From NCBI GenBank assembly GCA_963522145.1, contig CAUQXI010000010.1, positions 1-64,000 of the forward strand: a DNA stretch of 64,000 bases, given 5' to 3'. The position numbers and the translations under genes were made by a program. Shown in pieces: positions 7,923 to 16,418 of this stretch. How positions within the stretch are numbered: position 1 is the stretch's first letter; each line of letters starts with the position of its first letter. A model generated the notes under the pieces. That model was given only the letters and a program-made list of their open reading frames with translations. It made no database searches and was not told where the DNA came from. This DNA comes from Mesorhizobium_B sp963522145. Its GTDB lineage: Bacteria > Pseudomonadota > Alphaproteobacteria > Rhizobiales > Rhizobiaceae.

Positions 7923-8564
7923 TCAGAGTCCTGAAACATCTTGAATGACGAGATCGGCCTCGCGGCGTCGATCCAAGACCCGCTCGATATTGGGCCTGTC
8001 GGTGCTGTCGATCCAGTGGCGCGCGGCCTGAGGGTCGCGGCCATGCATCCGCCAGCGCTCCACCAGTCGCCTGTCGAGTTCATCGCGCGGCGCGTCGAGG
8101 AAGATCGTCAGATCGAACAGGCTTGCGAGCTGAAGCCAGGGCGCCTCATCGAGCAGCAGATAATTCCCCTCGACGAACACGATGCGTGCGCTGAGCGGGA
8201 TCAGCCCTGCGCCGGCACGCGAAAGCTCCATTGAACGGTCGAAGACGGGAAAGGCGATCTCGTTCTCTTCCGAACGGATGCGCCGGAGAAGCACTTCGAA
8301 GCCGCGAAAGTCAAAAGTTTCGGGCGCGCCCTTGCGGTGGGACAGCCCCCTCTCCGCAAGCACCCGATCATCGAAGTGAAACCCGTCCATCGGTACCACG
8401 CTCGAAACGTCCGGACCGATAAGTGCGCAAAGCCCCTCGGCGAGCGTCGACTTGCCCGAAGCCGGCGGCCCGGCGATTCCGATCAGGAAACGTCCACTCG
8501 CCTTGTCACGCGCGGGCTCTGACGCTTCCAGAATGGTGCTCGCAAGCTCCGCGACATCCATCAT
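7923..8564 (-). CDS. nucleoside/nucleotide kinase family protein (uridine-kinase/PanK-like P-loop)
   Basis: About 213 residues. The Walker A motif GIAGPPASGKST lies near residues 30-41. PMDGFHFDD, the substrate-side motif of the uridine kinase/pantothenate kinase superfamily, follows, then the Walker-B-like VFVEGNYLLLDE and an Arg-rich lid (RLVERWRMHG). It resembles the FrcK-like proteins sometimes found beside sugar transporters, but no transporter is adjacent here. The start lies among clustered GTG/ATG codons at 8558-8570, with AGAGGAG upstream. Confidence 0.8.
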   Translation of the reverse strand: MMDVAELASTILEASEPARDKASGRFLIGIAGPPASGKSTLAEGLCALIGPDVSSVVPMDGFHFDDRVLAERGLSHRKGAPETFDFRGFEVLLRRIRSEENEIAFPVFDRSMELSRAGAGLIPLSARIVFVEGNYLLLDEAPWLQLASLFDLTIFLDAPRDELDRRLVERWRMHGRDPQAARHWIDSTDRPNIERVLDRRREADLVIQDVSGL

Positions 8565-8686
8565 CACCACTCCTCTTTACCGCTCACTGTCATTCCGCCG
8601 TTGCCGAGAGGAGACGCATCGTTTAAGAAGCAGCGACGCGTCGGCCATATGGCGATTGGACGTTTAATCCCTCCCGCGCATCCTGC

Positions 8687-8728
<42 letters not shown>

Positions 8729-8829
8729 TGGCGTCAAGGGGGGACGGATCGGACGTGTGTTAGAAAGAGTGATAAAAGACAGGACGTTAGAAGCCTTACT
8801 ATTCTCGTCCGGGAGGTCGGAATTCTCCA

Positions 8830-8898
8830 CGTAAGCACCGCGTAAGCAGCTTGTCTCTGGAGAACGGCGGGAAATGGATAGGAACGGCGCCCGTAAGC
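8830..8898 (+). repeat. three CGTAAGC repeats near the left end of the island
   Basis: CGTAAGC occurs at 8830-8836, 8841-8847 (11 bp, one helical turn, apart) and 8892-8898. The repeats lie between the left att core and the replacement tRNA, where integrase arm-type or excisionase sites are expected. The rest of the 260 nt spacer 8729-8988 shows no gene. Confidence 0.35.
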
Positions 8899-8988
8899 GG
8901 CGCAGTTCGATTCGATGGTGAGGTTAGATTGAAAACGGCCGAATCCGTTGACCTTCAGAGGTCGGTCGGGCTAGGCGAACATAGAGCT

Positions 8989-9065
8989 GCACCCGTAGCT
9001 CAGCTGGATAGAGTGACGGCCTCCGAAGCCGTAGGTCACAGGTTCGAATCCTGTCGGGTGCGCCA
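8989..9065 (+). tRNA. tRNA-Arg(CCG), replacement copy inside the island
   Basis: A complete cloverleaf: acceptor GCACCCG pairs with CGGGTGC, discriminator G, encoded CCA, T arm ACAGG/CCTGT, anticodon loop CTCCGAA giving anticodon CCG (codon CGG). It matches the reconstructed split host tRNA except in the anticodon stem and the base just before it, where ACGGC/GCCGT replaces CTGCC/GGCAG, and a G-U pair in the D stem. Stems remain paired, so it should function and replace the gene destroyed by insertion. Confidence 0.95.
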
Positions 9066-9156
9066 AATACCTCGTGAGCTGCCGCTCGTCGCCTAGCGCC
9101 GCCCCGGCTACTCCGGTGTATTAGCCCGGACGACCGTGATCCGGTTTGCTTCCGGG

Positions 9157-12100
9157 TCACTCATAGCGCGTGGCTTTCTGGTCGAGCCATTGCAGACGGC
9201 GATCCAGTTCGATCGCTGGGAGCGCTGCAATCAGCCGATCGAGGATCTTTGGCACGCCATACAGGTCGCTGGTCGTGCCAGGACCGAACAGCTTCCACAG
9301 CAGGATGAGCGTCTCTCGGGCAAATTTCTCGGGCGCTTCGGACCGCTCGATCGCATAGGTGCCGCCATGGCCTTCGAGCAGCGACATATGCGGCAACAAC
9401 TGCTCGAGCGCCTCGGGAAAGGCGTCGCCGCTTTCCACGGCCAGATCGGCAAAATGCCGGCTGAACTCTCGCTCACGGAAAGTCCGCTCTCGCGGCCAGA
9501 CCGCGAGCAGCAACGGCCCGATGCCCGTGCGCCAGGCGACCGCACGATCGGGGCCGATCTGATGGATCCATTGCTTCACCAGTTCGGCCGCACCGCTACG
9601 CAATGACAATGGCCCGTTGCGGAGCGCCCTGGCGGCGTCGGCGACGCCCATGCCCCAGTCCGCCTCTGTCTGCTCTCCGCGAAGGATCGACAGCGCCGGC
9701 GCGACGATCTTGGCGGCGGCGTTGGTGAGGTCATGGCCCCGCCCAGTTAGCTCGCCCACACCGCGCAGGACAGCCGCGCTGAAGGTCCGGGAGGCGACCG
9801 ATGACAGGCGTGAATCGGTGACGAGGACCCGGCGCAGCGCGATGGCCTCGTCACCGTCTCCCGCCAGCGCGGCTTCGAGCAACGGCGTGACCGTCTGCCC
9901 CTCGATCGTCAGCACAAATCCAGCCGCGAACACGAGCGCGCCACGCGCCATGGCGCCCTGACGGCCCGGTGCCACCACAGCCGCGTCCAGCGCTGCCAGC
10001 AGCTCCGGATCGATCGGCTCACCCGCTTTGCGCCGGGCCTCGATATCGATGAGTGCGGCTTGGGTCAGGCGCCCACCTGCGGTGTTGATCAGGTCGGCAT
10101 AAAGATCGCGCGTGGGATCGAGCGGCTCGGTGTCACGCCCCACGGCTGCCGCGAACAGCCTTTGCCACCAGGTGGCGATCGCGGGTTCGGCCTGGCGCGG
10201 TGAGGACCAGTAGAGATCGGCAAGGCGATCGACGACCAGCGCGAGAAATGGCGCTTCGGCCGGCTCGAGCGTGGCAAAGAGCGCGACGACGAGCGGCCGA
10301 CGGTCCGGATCCTTCTCGCCTTCGGGAAAGGACAACGCGCCGATCAGGTCCCGCCAGAGCGGCGCGTTGGCGTCGTCGAGCGGCGCGGCCCTGAGCGTAT
10401 CGAAGGCGCCCCTCGGGTTGGTGCGGCAAAACGCGCTCCACCCTTGCCGTTTTTCGATATCATGGCTGGCGAGCACCTCGCGCGCGACCTGCAATCGCTC
10501 GCCCTCGGCCGCATCGATGATCGGCTGTGCATCGCCGACCACCATATGGACGCCGGTCGAATAGGATCCGAAAAAGTCCTGATCCTCGACGCCGCGCGTC
10601 AGATACGCGTGCCGCGCTTTGATGGCCGCAAGCTCCGCCGCACCCTCGGCCGACAGTCTTCCGGCCTGCTCGAGCATGTTGAGCCGCAGCCAGACCTCCG
10701 CGTCGAGGGCATGGCTCCTCCAGTCCGCCTGACCGTCCTCGATGGGATAGCGGTCGTAATAGGCCGGTCCCTCGGTCAGGATGCGCTGTTCGACGGCAGC
10801 AACCAGGTCGGCATTCGCGTCGCCAGCGCGGTCGCGCAGCACGAGCGCGAGCTCGCGGCGCACCGTCCAGAAGATGTCGCGCGAAAGGCCCGCCAGTCCG
10901 GCGCACGCTTCGTCGGCATCGAACAGTTCGTTTTGACGCAAGCCATGCAGCCAGAGCCGCGTCCCCAATATGCCAGGCATAGCCTTCCAGGCTAAGGCTT
11001 GCGCGCGCACCGCATCGCGATCTTCAGCGGCTGCCGCCGGGAGTATCCGGGCGAGGAGCTCGACCAAGAAAATCGGTCCGTCATGATGCTCGTTCTGCCC
11101 ATGCGGCTCGACCGACGGCACCGCGCCGTCATTGCCGTCATAATCCCCCTCGATCATGCCGATATCGAGCGAAAGCCCGACCGTCGCCCGCAACCTCGCG
11201 CTGGCGATCTCGAGCAGGACAAGCGCCTGCGGCACCGCCGTCAATGCGGCAACGAGGTCCGAAGCGCCGCCGCGGTCCGAAAGCGTCAGTCGCGGCCAGG
11301 CGAGGTCGGAGAGACGCCGCGGCGGATCGACGGCTGGTTCATTATCGAAGAAAGATCTGCCGGACCGGAGTTCAAGCGCCGGGGTCAGCAAGCCCACTGC
11401 TCGTTCGAGGTCGACGTGCAGCACGACAGGGCCTTTGAGCATCTCCATCAGCGTGTAGGCACGGTCTTCCCACTGGTCACCGCGATTGGGCCGGCTGATC
11501 GTGAGAAGGCGCCAGAGCTTTAGCCACAGGAGCGGCGCATCCTTCACTTGCTGGATCCGTCGCGCCAGTTCGTCGGCGAACGGCTTGCCAAGTTTCTCAA
11601 GCCAGTCGACCGCCCGCCGGAATCGGTCAGGTGACGCAAGGTCCCTGACCAACCAAGCGGCGAGGATCCAGGACGCGTCGCGCTCGGTCCATAATTTTCG
11701 GTCGGCGAAGAAGTTGAACCAGTCTCCGTCGATGATGGCCGGGATCGCGAGCGACCACAGGTCTCGACGACCGCTGAACAGCCATGCGGCGTGATCGAGT
11801 TCTGCGGCATTGGCGTCGGCGAACGGCTTGGCGAGAATCGCCTGCGCCCAGTCGCGCCGCGTCGCCCGCGGTCGCTCGACGAGGTCCGCCAGTCTCTCCA
11901 AGTCCGGCCACAGGGCGGCATGGCTGGTCGGATTGCCCGCCGCATCGAGCTGGTACTCATAAGAGATCGGCTCGACCGCAAGCGCCGCCCAGCGGACATC
12001 CGCTAGGTCGCGCGTCACAACCGCGTCGATCGCATAGACTGGGCGCAGATCGGGAAAGCGCTGCCGATCCGCTTCGAGCACATTGAGGAAATATCGTACC

Positions 12101-12771
12101 GGCGCGTCGCCGGCACTGTAGCCGACCAGCACGATGGTCTTGGTGCGGCAGAGATCGAACAGGAACCGCGACGCCCAGCCCGATCGCATATAGGCATCGC
12201 CATAATCGGCGCTCGTCACGATCAGCGGTGTTTCATCTAACCCGAGATCTGCGTCGGCGATCCGACCATGGATATGAATGATCCCGCCGAAACCAGCGCT
12301 GCCTGGCGGCGGCAGATCCTGCCCGGCGAAGCTGAAGGCACGGACCTGATCGGCATCCTCGGTCTCGATCAGCGCGCGCTCGATCAGCGTGTCGAAGTTG
12401 GTGGTCACGATTGCGGGACGGTTTTCGAGATCGCGCGACAGGCGCAGGATGGTGCGATGATGCGAGAGATCCGCATCGACGGGCGGCTGCAACTCCGCCA
12501 CGACCGAGCGGGTCATGTCGGCTGGATTGACGATGCGGCGGCTGAGCGACCCAAGCGCTTCCTCGAACCGGTTCTCTTTGAACGACAATTGTTCCGACGC
12601 GCTCATATCGACGTTGAGACCGGCGAAGCAGCGCGTCACGAGCGCACCGAAACCAGGCAACTGCGGTGCGCTCACCCCCGCACCACACAAGAAGACGACA
12701 TCGCCGGTAAGGAGAGCGTCGACCAGTTGCTCGGGAAATTCCGGCCCAGCCTCGGAAAAGCGAAGGCTCAT
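9157..12771 (-). CDS. SIR2-domain NAD-hydrolase-type defence protein
   Basis: A 1,204-residue cytoplasmic protein. The N-terminal SIR2 domain (about 10-240) has FLCGAGVSAPQLPGF (about 27-41), TTNFD with Asn125, IHGR with His168 and LVGYSAGD, matching the NAD-binding and catalytic positions of anti-phage sirtuins (ThsA/DSR type). The remaining 950 residues are helical and repeat-like, as in large DSR1-class sensors. Known relatives deplete NAD+ on infection and cause abortive infection. The ATG at 12771 is chosen because the domain starts there. It is the third gene of an XRE-ImmA/IrrE-SIR2 operon (70 nt gap). Exact subfamily unassigned. Confidence 0.8.
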   Translation of the reverse strand: MSLRFSEAGPEFPEQLVDALLTGDVVFLCGAGVSAPQLPGFGALVTRCFAGLNVDMSASEQLSFKENRFEEALGSLSRRIVNPADMTRSVVAELQPPVDADLSHHRTILRLSRDLENRPAIVTTNFDTLIERALIETEDADQVRAFSFAGQDLPPPGSAGFGGIIHIHGRIADADLGLDETPLIVTSADYGDAYMRSGWASRFLFDLCRTKTIVLVGYSAGDAPVRYFLNVLEADRQRFPDLRPVYAIDAVVTRDLADVRWAALAVEPISYEYQLDAAGNPTSHAALWPDLERLADLVERPRATRRDWAQAILAKPFADANAAELDHAAWLFSGRRDLWSLAIPAIIDGDWFNFFADRKLWTERDASWILAAWLVRDLASPDRFRRAVDWLEKLGKPFADELARRIQQVKDAPLLWLKLWRLLTISRPNRGDQWEDRAYTLMEMLKGPVVLHVDLERAVGLLTPALELRSGRSFFDNEPAVDPPRRLSDLAWPRLTLSDRGGASDLVAALTAVPQALVLLEIASARLRATVGLSLDIGMIEGDYDGNDGAVPSVEPHGQNEHHDGPIFLVELLARILPAAAAEDRDAVRAQALAWKAMPGILGTRLWLHGLRQNELFDADEACAGLAGLSRDIFWTVRRELALVLRDRAGDANADLVAAVEQRILTEGPAYYDRYPIEDGQADWRSHALDAEVWLRLNMLEQAGRLSAEGAAELAAIKARHAYLTRGVEDQDFFGSYSTGVHMVVGDAQPIIDAAEGERLQVAREVLASHDIEKRQGWSAFCRTNPRGAFDTLRAAPLDDANAPLWRDLIGALSFPEGEKDPDRRPLVVALFATLEPAEAPFLALVVDRLADLYWSSPRQAEPAIATWWQRLFAAAVGRDTEPLDPTRDLYADLINTAGGRLTQAALIDIEARRKAGEPIDPELLAALDAAVVAPGRQGAMARGALVFAAGFVLTIEGQTVTPLLEAALAGDGDEAIALRRVLVTDSRLSSVASRTFSAAVLRGVGELTGRGHDLTNAAAKIVAPALSILRGEQTEADWGMGVADAARALRNGPLSLRSGAAELVKQWIHQIGPDRAVAWRTGIGPLLLAVWPRERTFREREFSRHFADLAVESGDAFPEALEQLLPHMSLLEGHGGTYAIERSEAPEKFARETLILLWKLFGPGTTSDLYGVPKILDRLIAALPAIELDRRLQWLDQKATRYE

Positions 12772-12841
12772 GTTTGCCAGTCCGGAGTTTGCACATGCTG
12801 ACGCAATCGGATGGCCACGGCCATGAATGCATGCTTGACCC

Positions 12842-13744
12842 CTACCACTCGCGGCGACCCGGCGATGGCGACATATGGTCGAAGGTGTCAGACTCCGGCT
12901 CAGCATCGAGATGATAATAGTGGGTCTGATCTCCTAGCAGGAGCAGGGAGACTGCAAAGTCATATTGCTCAGCAAAGATCGTCATCTCGCGCGTGGGTTC
13001 GCGGAACCAGACACCGGCGTCGTGATCGACCCCTACTTTGCCATCGACGAGGAGGTCCTGACGACCGACGATGGAGGTCGGCGGCACTTCGATGGGCGAC
13101 CCGGAGGTGCGAAAGAAGGCGCCGGTCTTCAAAGCCGAAGGACTTGCTCGCGACCACAGAATATACCCCTCGCGGGATACTACCAGCACTGCGCGGCGTT
13201 CCGTGTAGCTGAGCCATCGCAGCGTCGCGGCAATCAAGGACACCTTATATCGGTCCGCGCTGTCGGAGATCTGGTCGAGATCGACCTTGGCGTTGGCCGC
13301 GATCCGGCGCCGAAAGTCATCCAACGGCATGAGCAGGTTCGCGGCAAACGTGTTCGCTTGCTGTTCGAGCTGCGCGTAGTCGGAATCCCAGCGCACCATG
13401 TCCTGCTCGCCGCACTTGATCCCATCAGGGTGGGCGAGGCGGTGAAGCAGGAAATGGCCAAGCTCGTGGGCGAGAGTGAAGTTTATGCGACCCTGCGAAC
13501 TGATGCGGCTGTTATAAAAAATTCCCCAGCCAGGCTTGCCTTGCGGGGCCCGGAACAAGGCCCCGTCGAATCCCGGCAAATCAGCGCCGACGACGCGGGT
13601 AATGGCGTCGCCGGGATACTTCTGGTGCGTATATTCCTGCGCCACCGCTGGAACGTCGACCGGAAACCGATCGCTTCCGAACACGGTGTTGAGCACGTGA
13701 GTGATCTCAAAGGCCCAGCGCTCAGGAGAAAATGCTCCGTTCAC
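12842..13744 (-). CDS. ImmA/IrrE-family metallopeptidase (CapP-like)
   Basis: A 300-residue protein. The zinc site is LAHELGHFLLHR (His93, Glu94, His97), with the third ligand Glu127 in LEQQANTFAANLLMP, the classic ImmA/IrrE pattern. The C-terminal half (about 160-300) is probably a sensor domain. Its ATG overlaps the stop of the XRE gene by 4 nt. ImmA-type peptidases cleave a partner XRE repressor. The location, divergent from a CBASS operon, matches the CapH/CapP pairs that derepress CBASS after DNA damage. The CapP assignment is inferred from context. Confidence 0.85.
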   Translation of the reverse strand: MNGAFSPERWAFEITHVLNTVFGSDRFPVDVPAVAQEYTHQKYPGDAITRVVGADLPGFDGALFRAPQGKPGWGIFYNSRISSQGRINFTLAHELGHFLLHRLAHPDGIKCGEQDMVRWDSDYAQLEQQANTFAANLLMPLDDFRRRIAANAKVDLDQISDSADRYKVSLIAATLRWLSYTERRAVLVVSREGYILWSRASPSALKTGAFFRTSGSPIEVPPTSIVGRQDLLVDGKVGVDHDAGVWFREPTREMTIFAEQYDFAVSLLLLGDQTHYYHLDAEPESDTFDHMSPSPGRREW

Positions 13745-14064
13745 TCGTCATCGCCCCACAGATCAACCATCCGACGGATCTTCTCCTTCGTGTCGCCGGG
13801 CATTTTTCGGTACTTTCGATAGAATGCCGTGTCGGCGGCGTCTTCTACTTTTAGAGTCTCCGTTTGGTCGATTAGGTAGTCGGCTGTCACGCCTAAGACG
13901 GCAGCGATCTTGGCTATCTTCTCACCTGACGGTCTTGGCGGGTTCTTGTTCTCCAGTTCCCAAATGTAGCTCTTGCTAGACTCGGAAAGTTCCGCGAGCT
14001 TCTCAAGGGTGTAGCCTTTGGCTTTTCGCAAGGTGCGGATTTTCTCGCCTAGAGGGGTGGACAC
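13741..14064 (-). CDS. XRE-family repressor (CapH-like)
   Basis: A 107-residue protein. The helix-turn-helix covers about residues 5-62 (EKIRTLRKAKGYTLEKLAEL, then SSKSYIWELENK). A linker and a C-terminal segment (about 70-107) would be the cleavage and dimerisation part. It is coupled (4 nt overlap) to the ImmA/IrrE peptidase gene. It probably represses its own promoter and the divergent CBASS promoter through the repeats at 14092-14167, until the peptidase cuts it. This regulatory logic is inferred from family knowledge and layout. Confidence 0.85.
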   Translation of the reverse strand: MSTPLGEKIRTLRKAKGYTLEKLAELSESSKSYIWELENKNPPRPSGEKIAKIAAVLGVTADYLIDQTETLKVEDAADTAFYRKYRKMPGDTKEKIRRMVDLWGDDE

Positions 14065-14091
14065 TAAACGCTCCTCCTACTGAATCATCAA

Positions 14092-14167
14092 AGTTCAGAG
14101 TAGGCGCACACGGCGACCTTGACAACGCGCATAAGACCTTCTAGCTGTAAGTTCGGAGTAGGCGCAC
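14092..14167. promoter_or_regulatory. divergent control region with two 18 bp direct repeats
   Basis: AGTTCRGAGTAGGCGCAC occurs at 14092-14109 and 14150-14167 with 17 of 18 bases identical. Between them TTGACA (14119-14124) is followed by A, so it reads as a -35 element in both directions. Leftward, TTGTCA is spaced 17 nt from TACTCT (14102-14097), overlapping the first repeat. The second repeat lies where the rightward CBASS transcript would start. The repeats are good candidates for XRE operators. Confidence 0.55.
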
Positions 14168-14201
14168 TTTTTATTTTTCGAAAGCGGAAGGGATCATAGA
14201 T

Positions 14202-14447
14202 ATGGCGGAACGCAAAGGACCGGACACACATCATGTAGTGCCGAACCCAAACGGAGGATGGGATGTGAAGCGGGGCGGCGGCGAGCGCGCCAGCGGTCAT
14301 TTCGACACCAAGCGCGAGGCGATCGACCAAGGTCGCGCGATCAGCCGGAACCAAGGCACAGAGTTCCGAATCCACAATCTCAACGGCCGGATCGCCCAGA
14401 GCGACAGCCACGGCCACGATCCGAACCCCCCGAAGGACAAGGACTGA
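14202..14447 (+). CDS. DUF2188 domain protein
   Basis: An 81-residue protein with the DUF2188 layout: HHVVPNPNGGWDVKRGG, AS..F.TK.EAID.GR..S.NQGTEF.IHN..GRI, then a polar tail rich in Asp, His and Pro. It is a small soluble protein of unknown function. It is first in the rightward operon, 77 nt before the TRIP13-like gene. DUF2188 genes are common near mobile and stress genes, so it may be a passenger rather than a CBASS component. Confidence 0.8.
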   Translation: MAERKGPDTHHVVPNPNGGWDVKRGGGERASGHFDTKREAIDQGRAISRNQGTEFRIHNLNGRIAQSDSHGHDPNPPKDKD

Positions 14448-14524
14448 AGGGCAGCCGTTTCGGTGCTTCCAGCAGCAAACTGATCAAACGTAGCGGGCAA
14501 GGCCCGTATATAAAGGCGGACCCC

Positions 14525-15448
14525 ATGCGGAACTTGGCGGCCCTACAGGGCGACGGGATAGAATTGCCCAAGGGCATCCAGCGGAGCCGTCCGTTGCCGG
14601 ACCCAGGCCTGGGAGCCCTGTGGGACTCCATCATCCTCGCCGATAGCCTGAAGACGCAGGTGCTGTCGCAGGCGGTCCTCAACTTCACCATTCGCGGCAA
14701 GGTCAGCCGCACCGTCCTGCCGCTCCACGGCGTCATCCTGCTGGTGGGCGAACCCGGGACCGGCAAGACCTCGCTCGCACGCGGCCTGGCCCATCGGACG
14801 GCGCTCGCCTTCCAGGGCGGCCGCTTCCGTCTGCTGGAGGTGGAACCGCACACCCTGACCAGCTCGGCCATGGGTAAGACCCAGCGGGCGGTATCGGACC
14901 TCTTCTCCCAGGCCATCGCGGAGGCCGCCAGCCAGGGGCCAACCATCGTCCTGCTGGATGAGGTCGAGACCCTGGCTGCCGACCGCTCGAAGATGAGCTT
15001 GGAGGCCAACCCCATCGACATCCACCGGGCGACCGATGCCGTGCTCGTTCAGTTGGACGCGTTGGCGGAACGCTTCCCGGAGCTGCTATTCGTCGCCACG
15101 AGCAACTTTCCCGATGCTGTCGACAGCGCCTTCACGTCGCGCTGCGATTTGGTGCTGCGCATCCCACTTCCGGACCGGGAGGCTTGCGGGCGCATTCTCA
15201 AGGACTGTTTGGCCGGGCTCGGTCAGACATTTCCGAGCATCGGTCGGCTCGCATCGGCGCAAGGCTTCGATCGCTGCGCGGCCGAATGTGTCGGGCTGGA
15301 CGGCCGAGCCATCCGCAAGATGGTCGCCAACGCCTTGGCCAGCAGCCCGCAGACCGCCGTCAATCCAGATCAGGTCACGCTCGAGAACATCTTCGCTGCG
15401 GCCAGAGCCGCCAAGACCAACCGGTCGCCGGAGGCGCGTTCAAAGTGA
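14525..15448 (+). CDS. cap6: TRIP13/Pch2-like AAA+ ATPase of type III CBASS
   Basis: A 307-residue AAA+ remodeller. Walker A GEPGTGKT is at 75-82, Walker B IVLLDEVETL with Asp145 and Glu146 at 141-150, sensor 1 FVATSNF, and sensor 2 GLDGRAIRKM near the C terminus. TRIP13-type ATPases unfold HORMA proteins; in type III CBASS this disassembles the HORMA-cyclase complex and prevents firing without infection. The start at 14525 follows AAGGCGGA; the open frame continues upstream only as out-of-frame DUF2188 sequence. The next gene starts by a GTGA overlap. Confidence 0.88.
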   Translation: MRNLAALQGDGIELPKGIQRSRPLPDPGLGALWDSIILADSLKTQVLSQAVLNFTIRGKVSRTVLPLHGVILLVGEPGTGKTSLARGLAHRTALAFQGGRFRLLEVEPHTLTSSAMGKTQRAVSDLFSQAIAEAASQGPTIVLLDEVETLAADRSKMSLEANPIDIHRATDAVLVQLDALAERFPELLFVATSNFPDAVDSAFTSRCDLVLRIPLPDREACGRILKDCLAGLGQTFPSIGRLASAQGFDRCAAECVGLDGRAIRKMVANALASSPQTAVNPDQVTLENIFAAARAAKTNRSPEARSK

Positions 15449-15921
15449 GCACCGTCGCTAGCCGCACGTTCAAGAGCACGCCTGAGCGTGACGCCGCCGC
15501 AACTTGGCGCGCCATCGTCGATCTGTTGCTCCAGGGCCGGACAGGGGCGGTGCGTGACGAACTGTTGGCCGTCGCCGGTGTGGCGGCGAGTATCATCGCC
15601 GACAAGGCGCCCGAGGGCGCGGCGATCGTCGTGACCTGCGATGGTCCGCGGACCCGAATTTATTGCGTCTACGATGAAGACGCCGTCGATGGGTCCGACG
15701 CCAACGAAGGTGCGCTCGGCTTCGATCCGCTGAAGGGCGAGTGGCAGATCTCGTTGCCCTGCGAGGCCGAGGACCTGACCTGGGTTCAGGGCGCCTTGAA
15801 GAAACACAGCAGCCGGATCACCGCGCGAGATAAGGCCGCAGCCGCATCGGCCGAGTCGACGAAATCAGCGGTAGCCTCGTCGGGGCTGGCCCTCGACCTC
15901 AAAGAGTTCCTGGGCCAATGA
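15445..15921 (+). CDS. unknown protein between TRIP13 and HORMA genes (possible divergent second HORMA/Cap8-like)
   Basis: 158 residues from a GTG that overlaps the ATPase stop by 4 nt; its own stop overlaps the HORMA start (ATGA). The N-terminal half is helical, the middle has beta-strand character (IVVTCDGPRTRIYCVYDEDA), and a helix precedes an Ala/Ser-rich linker ending in SGLALDLKEFLGQ. I recognise no domain. Tight coupling on both sides shows that it belongs to the CBASS machine. In some type III operons a second HORMA protein sits here and its tail is bound by the first; whether this protein plays that role is a guess. Confidence 0.75.
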   Translation: MSTVASRTFKSTPERDAAATWRAIVDLLLQGRTGAVRDELLAVAGVAASIIADKAPEGAAIVVTCDGPRTRIYCVYDEDAVDGSDANEGALGFDPLKGEWQISLPCEAEDLTWVQGALKKHSSRITARDKAAAASAESTKSAVASSGLALDLKEFLGQ

Positions 15922-16418
15922 CCACTGTCGCCGTCAACACCTACACCCACTCGGTCACCTACGTCGCCGACAACATCCTCAAGAGCATCAAGGACATCAT
16001 CCGCTTGAGCGGTCTTGACCCGTCCAAGCTCGTTGAAGGCTGGGACGACTACATGCGAGCGCTGAAGGTGTGGCTCGACGGCCAATATCTGGAGCGCGCG
16101 GTGCTGGAGATCTTCAATCCCCAGACCGATGCACTGGTCCTGCGCTGGGACATGGACATCGTCTACAACTGGAGCTCTGGCGACGGCGGCTTCTGGACCG
16201 ATACCGATCAGCTCCGGTATCACATCCGCAAGGCAGGGCTCGCGCCCAGCGCGGCCGACTATCGCCTGCTGCTCAAGCACAAGCCAGGCGCGCCGGACGT
16301 CTCTGGATGGAGCACCTCCCCCTATCGTTCCACCGCGGGCATGGCCCGCCAGAGCCTCGGCTCGACAATCGAACACAGCGGTCTGGGCGCCGATACGGCC
16401 TACTGGAGGCGAACCTAG
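15918..16418 (+). CDS. cap7: bacterial HORMA-domain protein of type III CBASS
   Basis: A 166-residue protein. The N terminus TVAVNTYTHSVTYVADNIL followed by IIRLSGLDPSKL, the RWDMDIVYNWSSGDGGFWTDTDQLRYHIRKAGL block and the GWSTSPYRST tail match the bacterial HORMA family seen in CBASS operons. The HORMA fold closes around a peptide motif, probably from a phage protein, and then binds and activates the CD-NTase. It is coupled to both neighbours: ATGA with the gene before, and its TAG overlaps the GTG start of the cyclase. Confidence 0.8.
   Translation: MTTVAVNTYTHSVTYVADNILKSIKDIIRLSGLDPSKLVEGWDDYMRALKVWLDGQYLERAVLEIFNPQTDALVLRWDMDIVYNWSSGDGGFWTDTDQLRYHIRKAGLAPSAADYRLLLKHKPGAPDVSGWSTSPYRSTAGMARQSLGSTIEHSGLGADTAYWRRT

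Noticed and set aside
14258..14524. Longer N terminus for the TRIP13-like ATPase
   Set aside because: The frame overlaps DUF2188 coding sequence out of frame and adds Arg-rich low-complexity residues; ATG 14525 has an RBS and begins at the conserved region.
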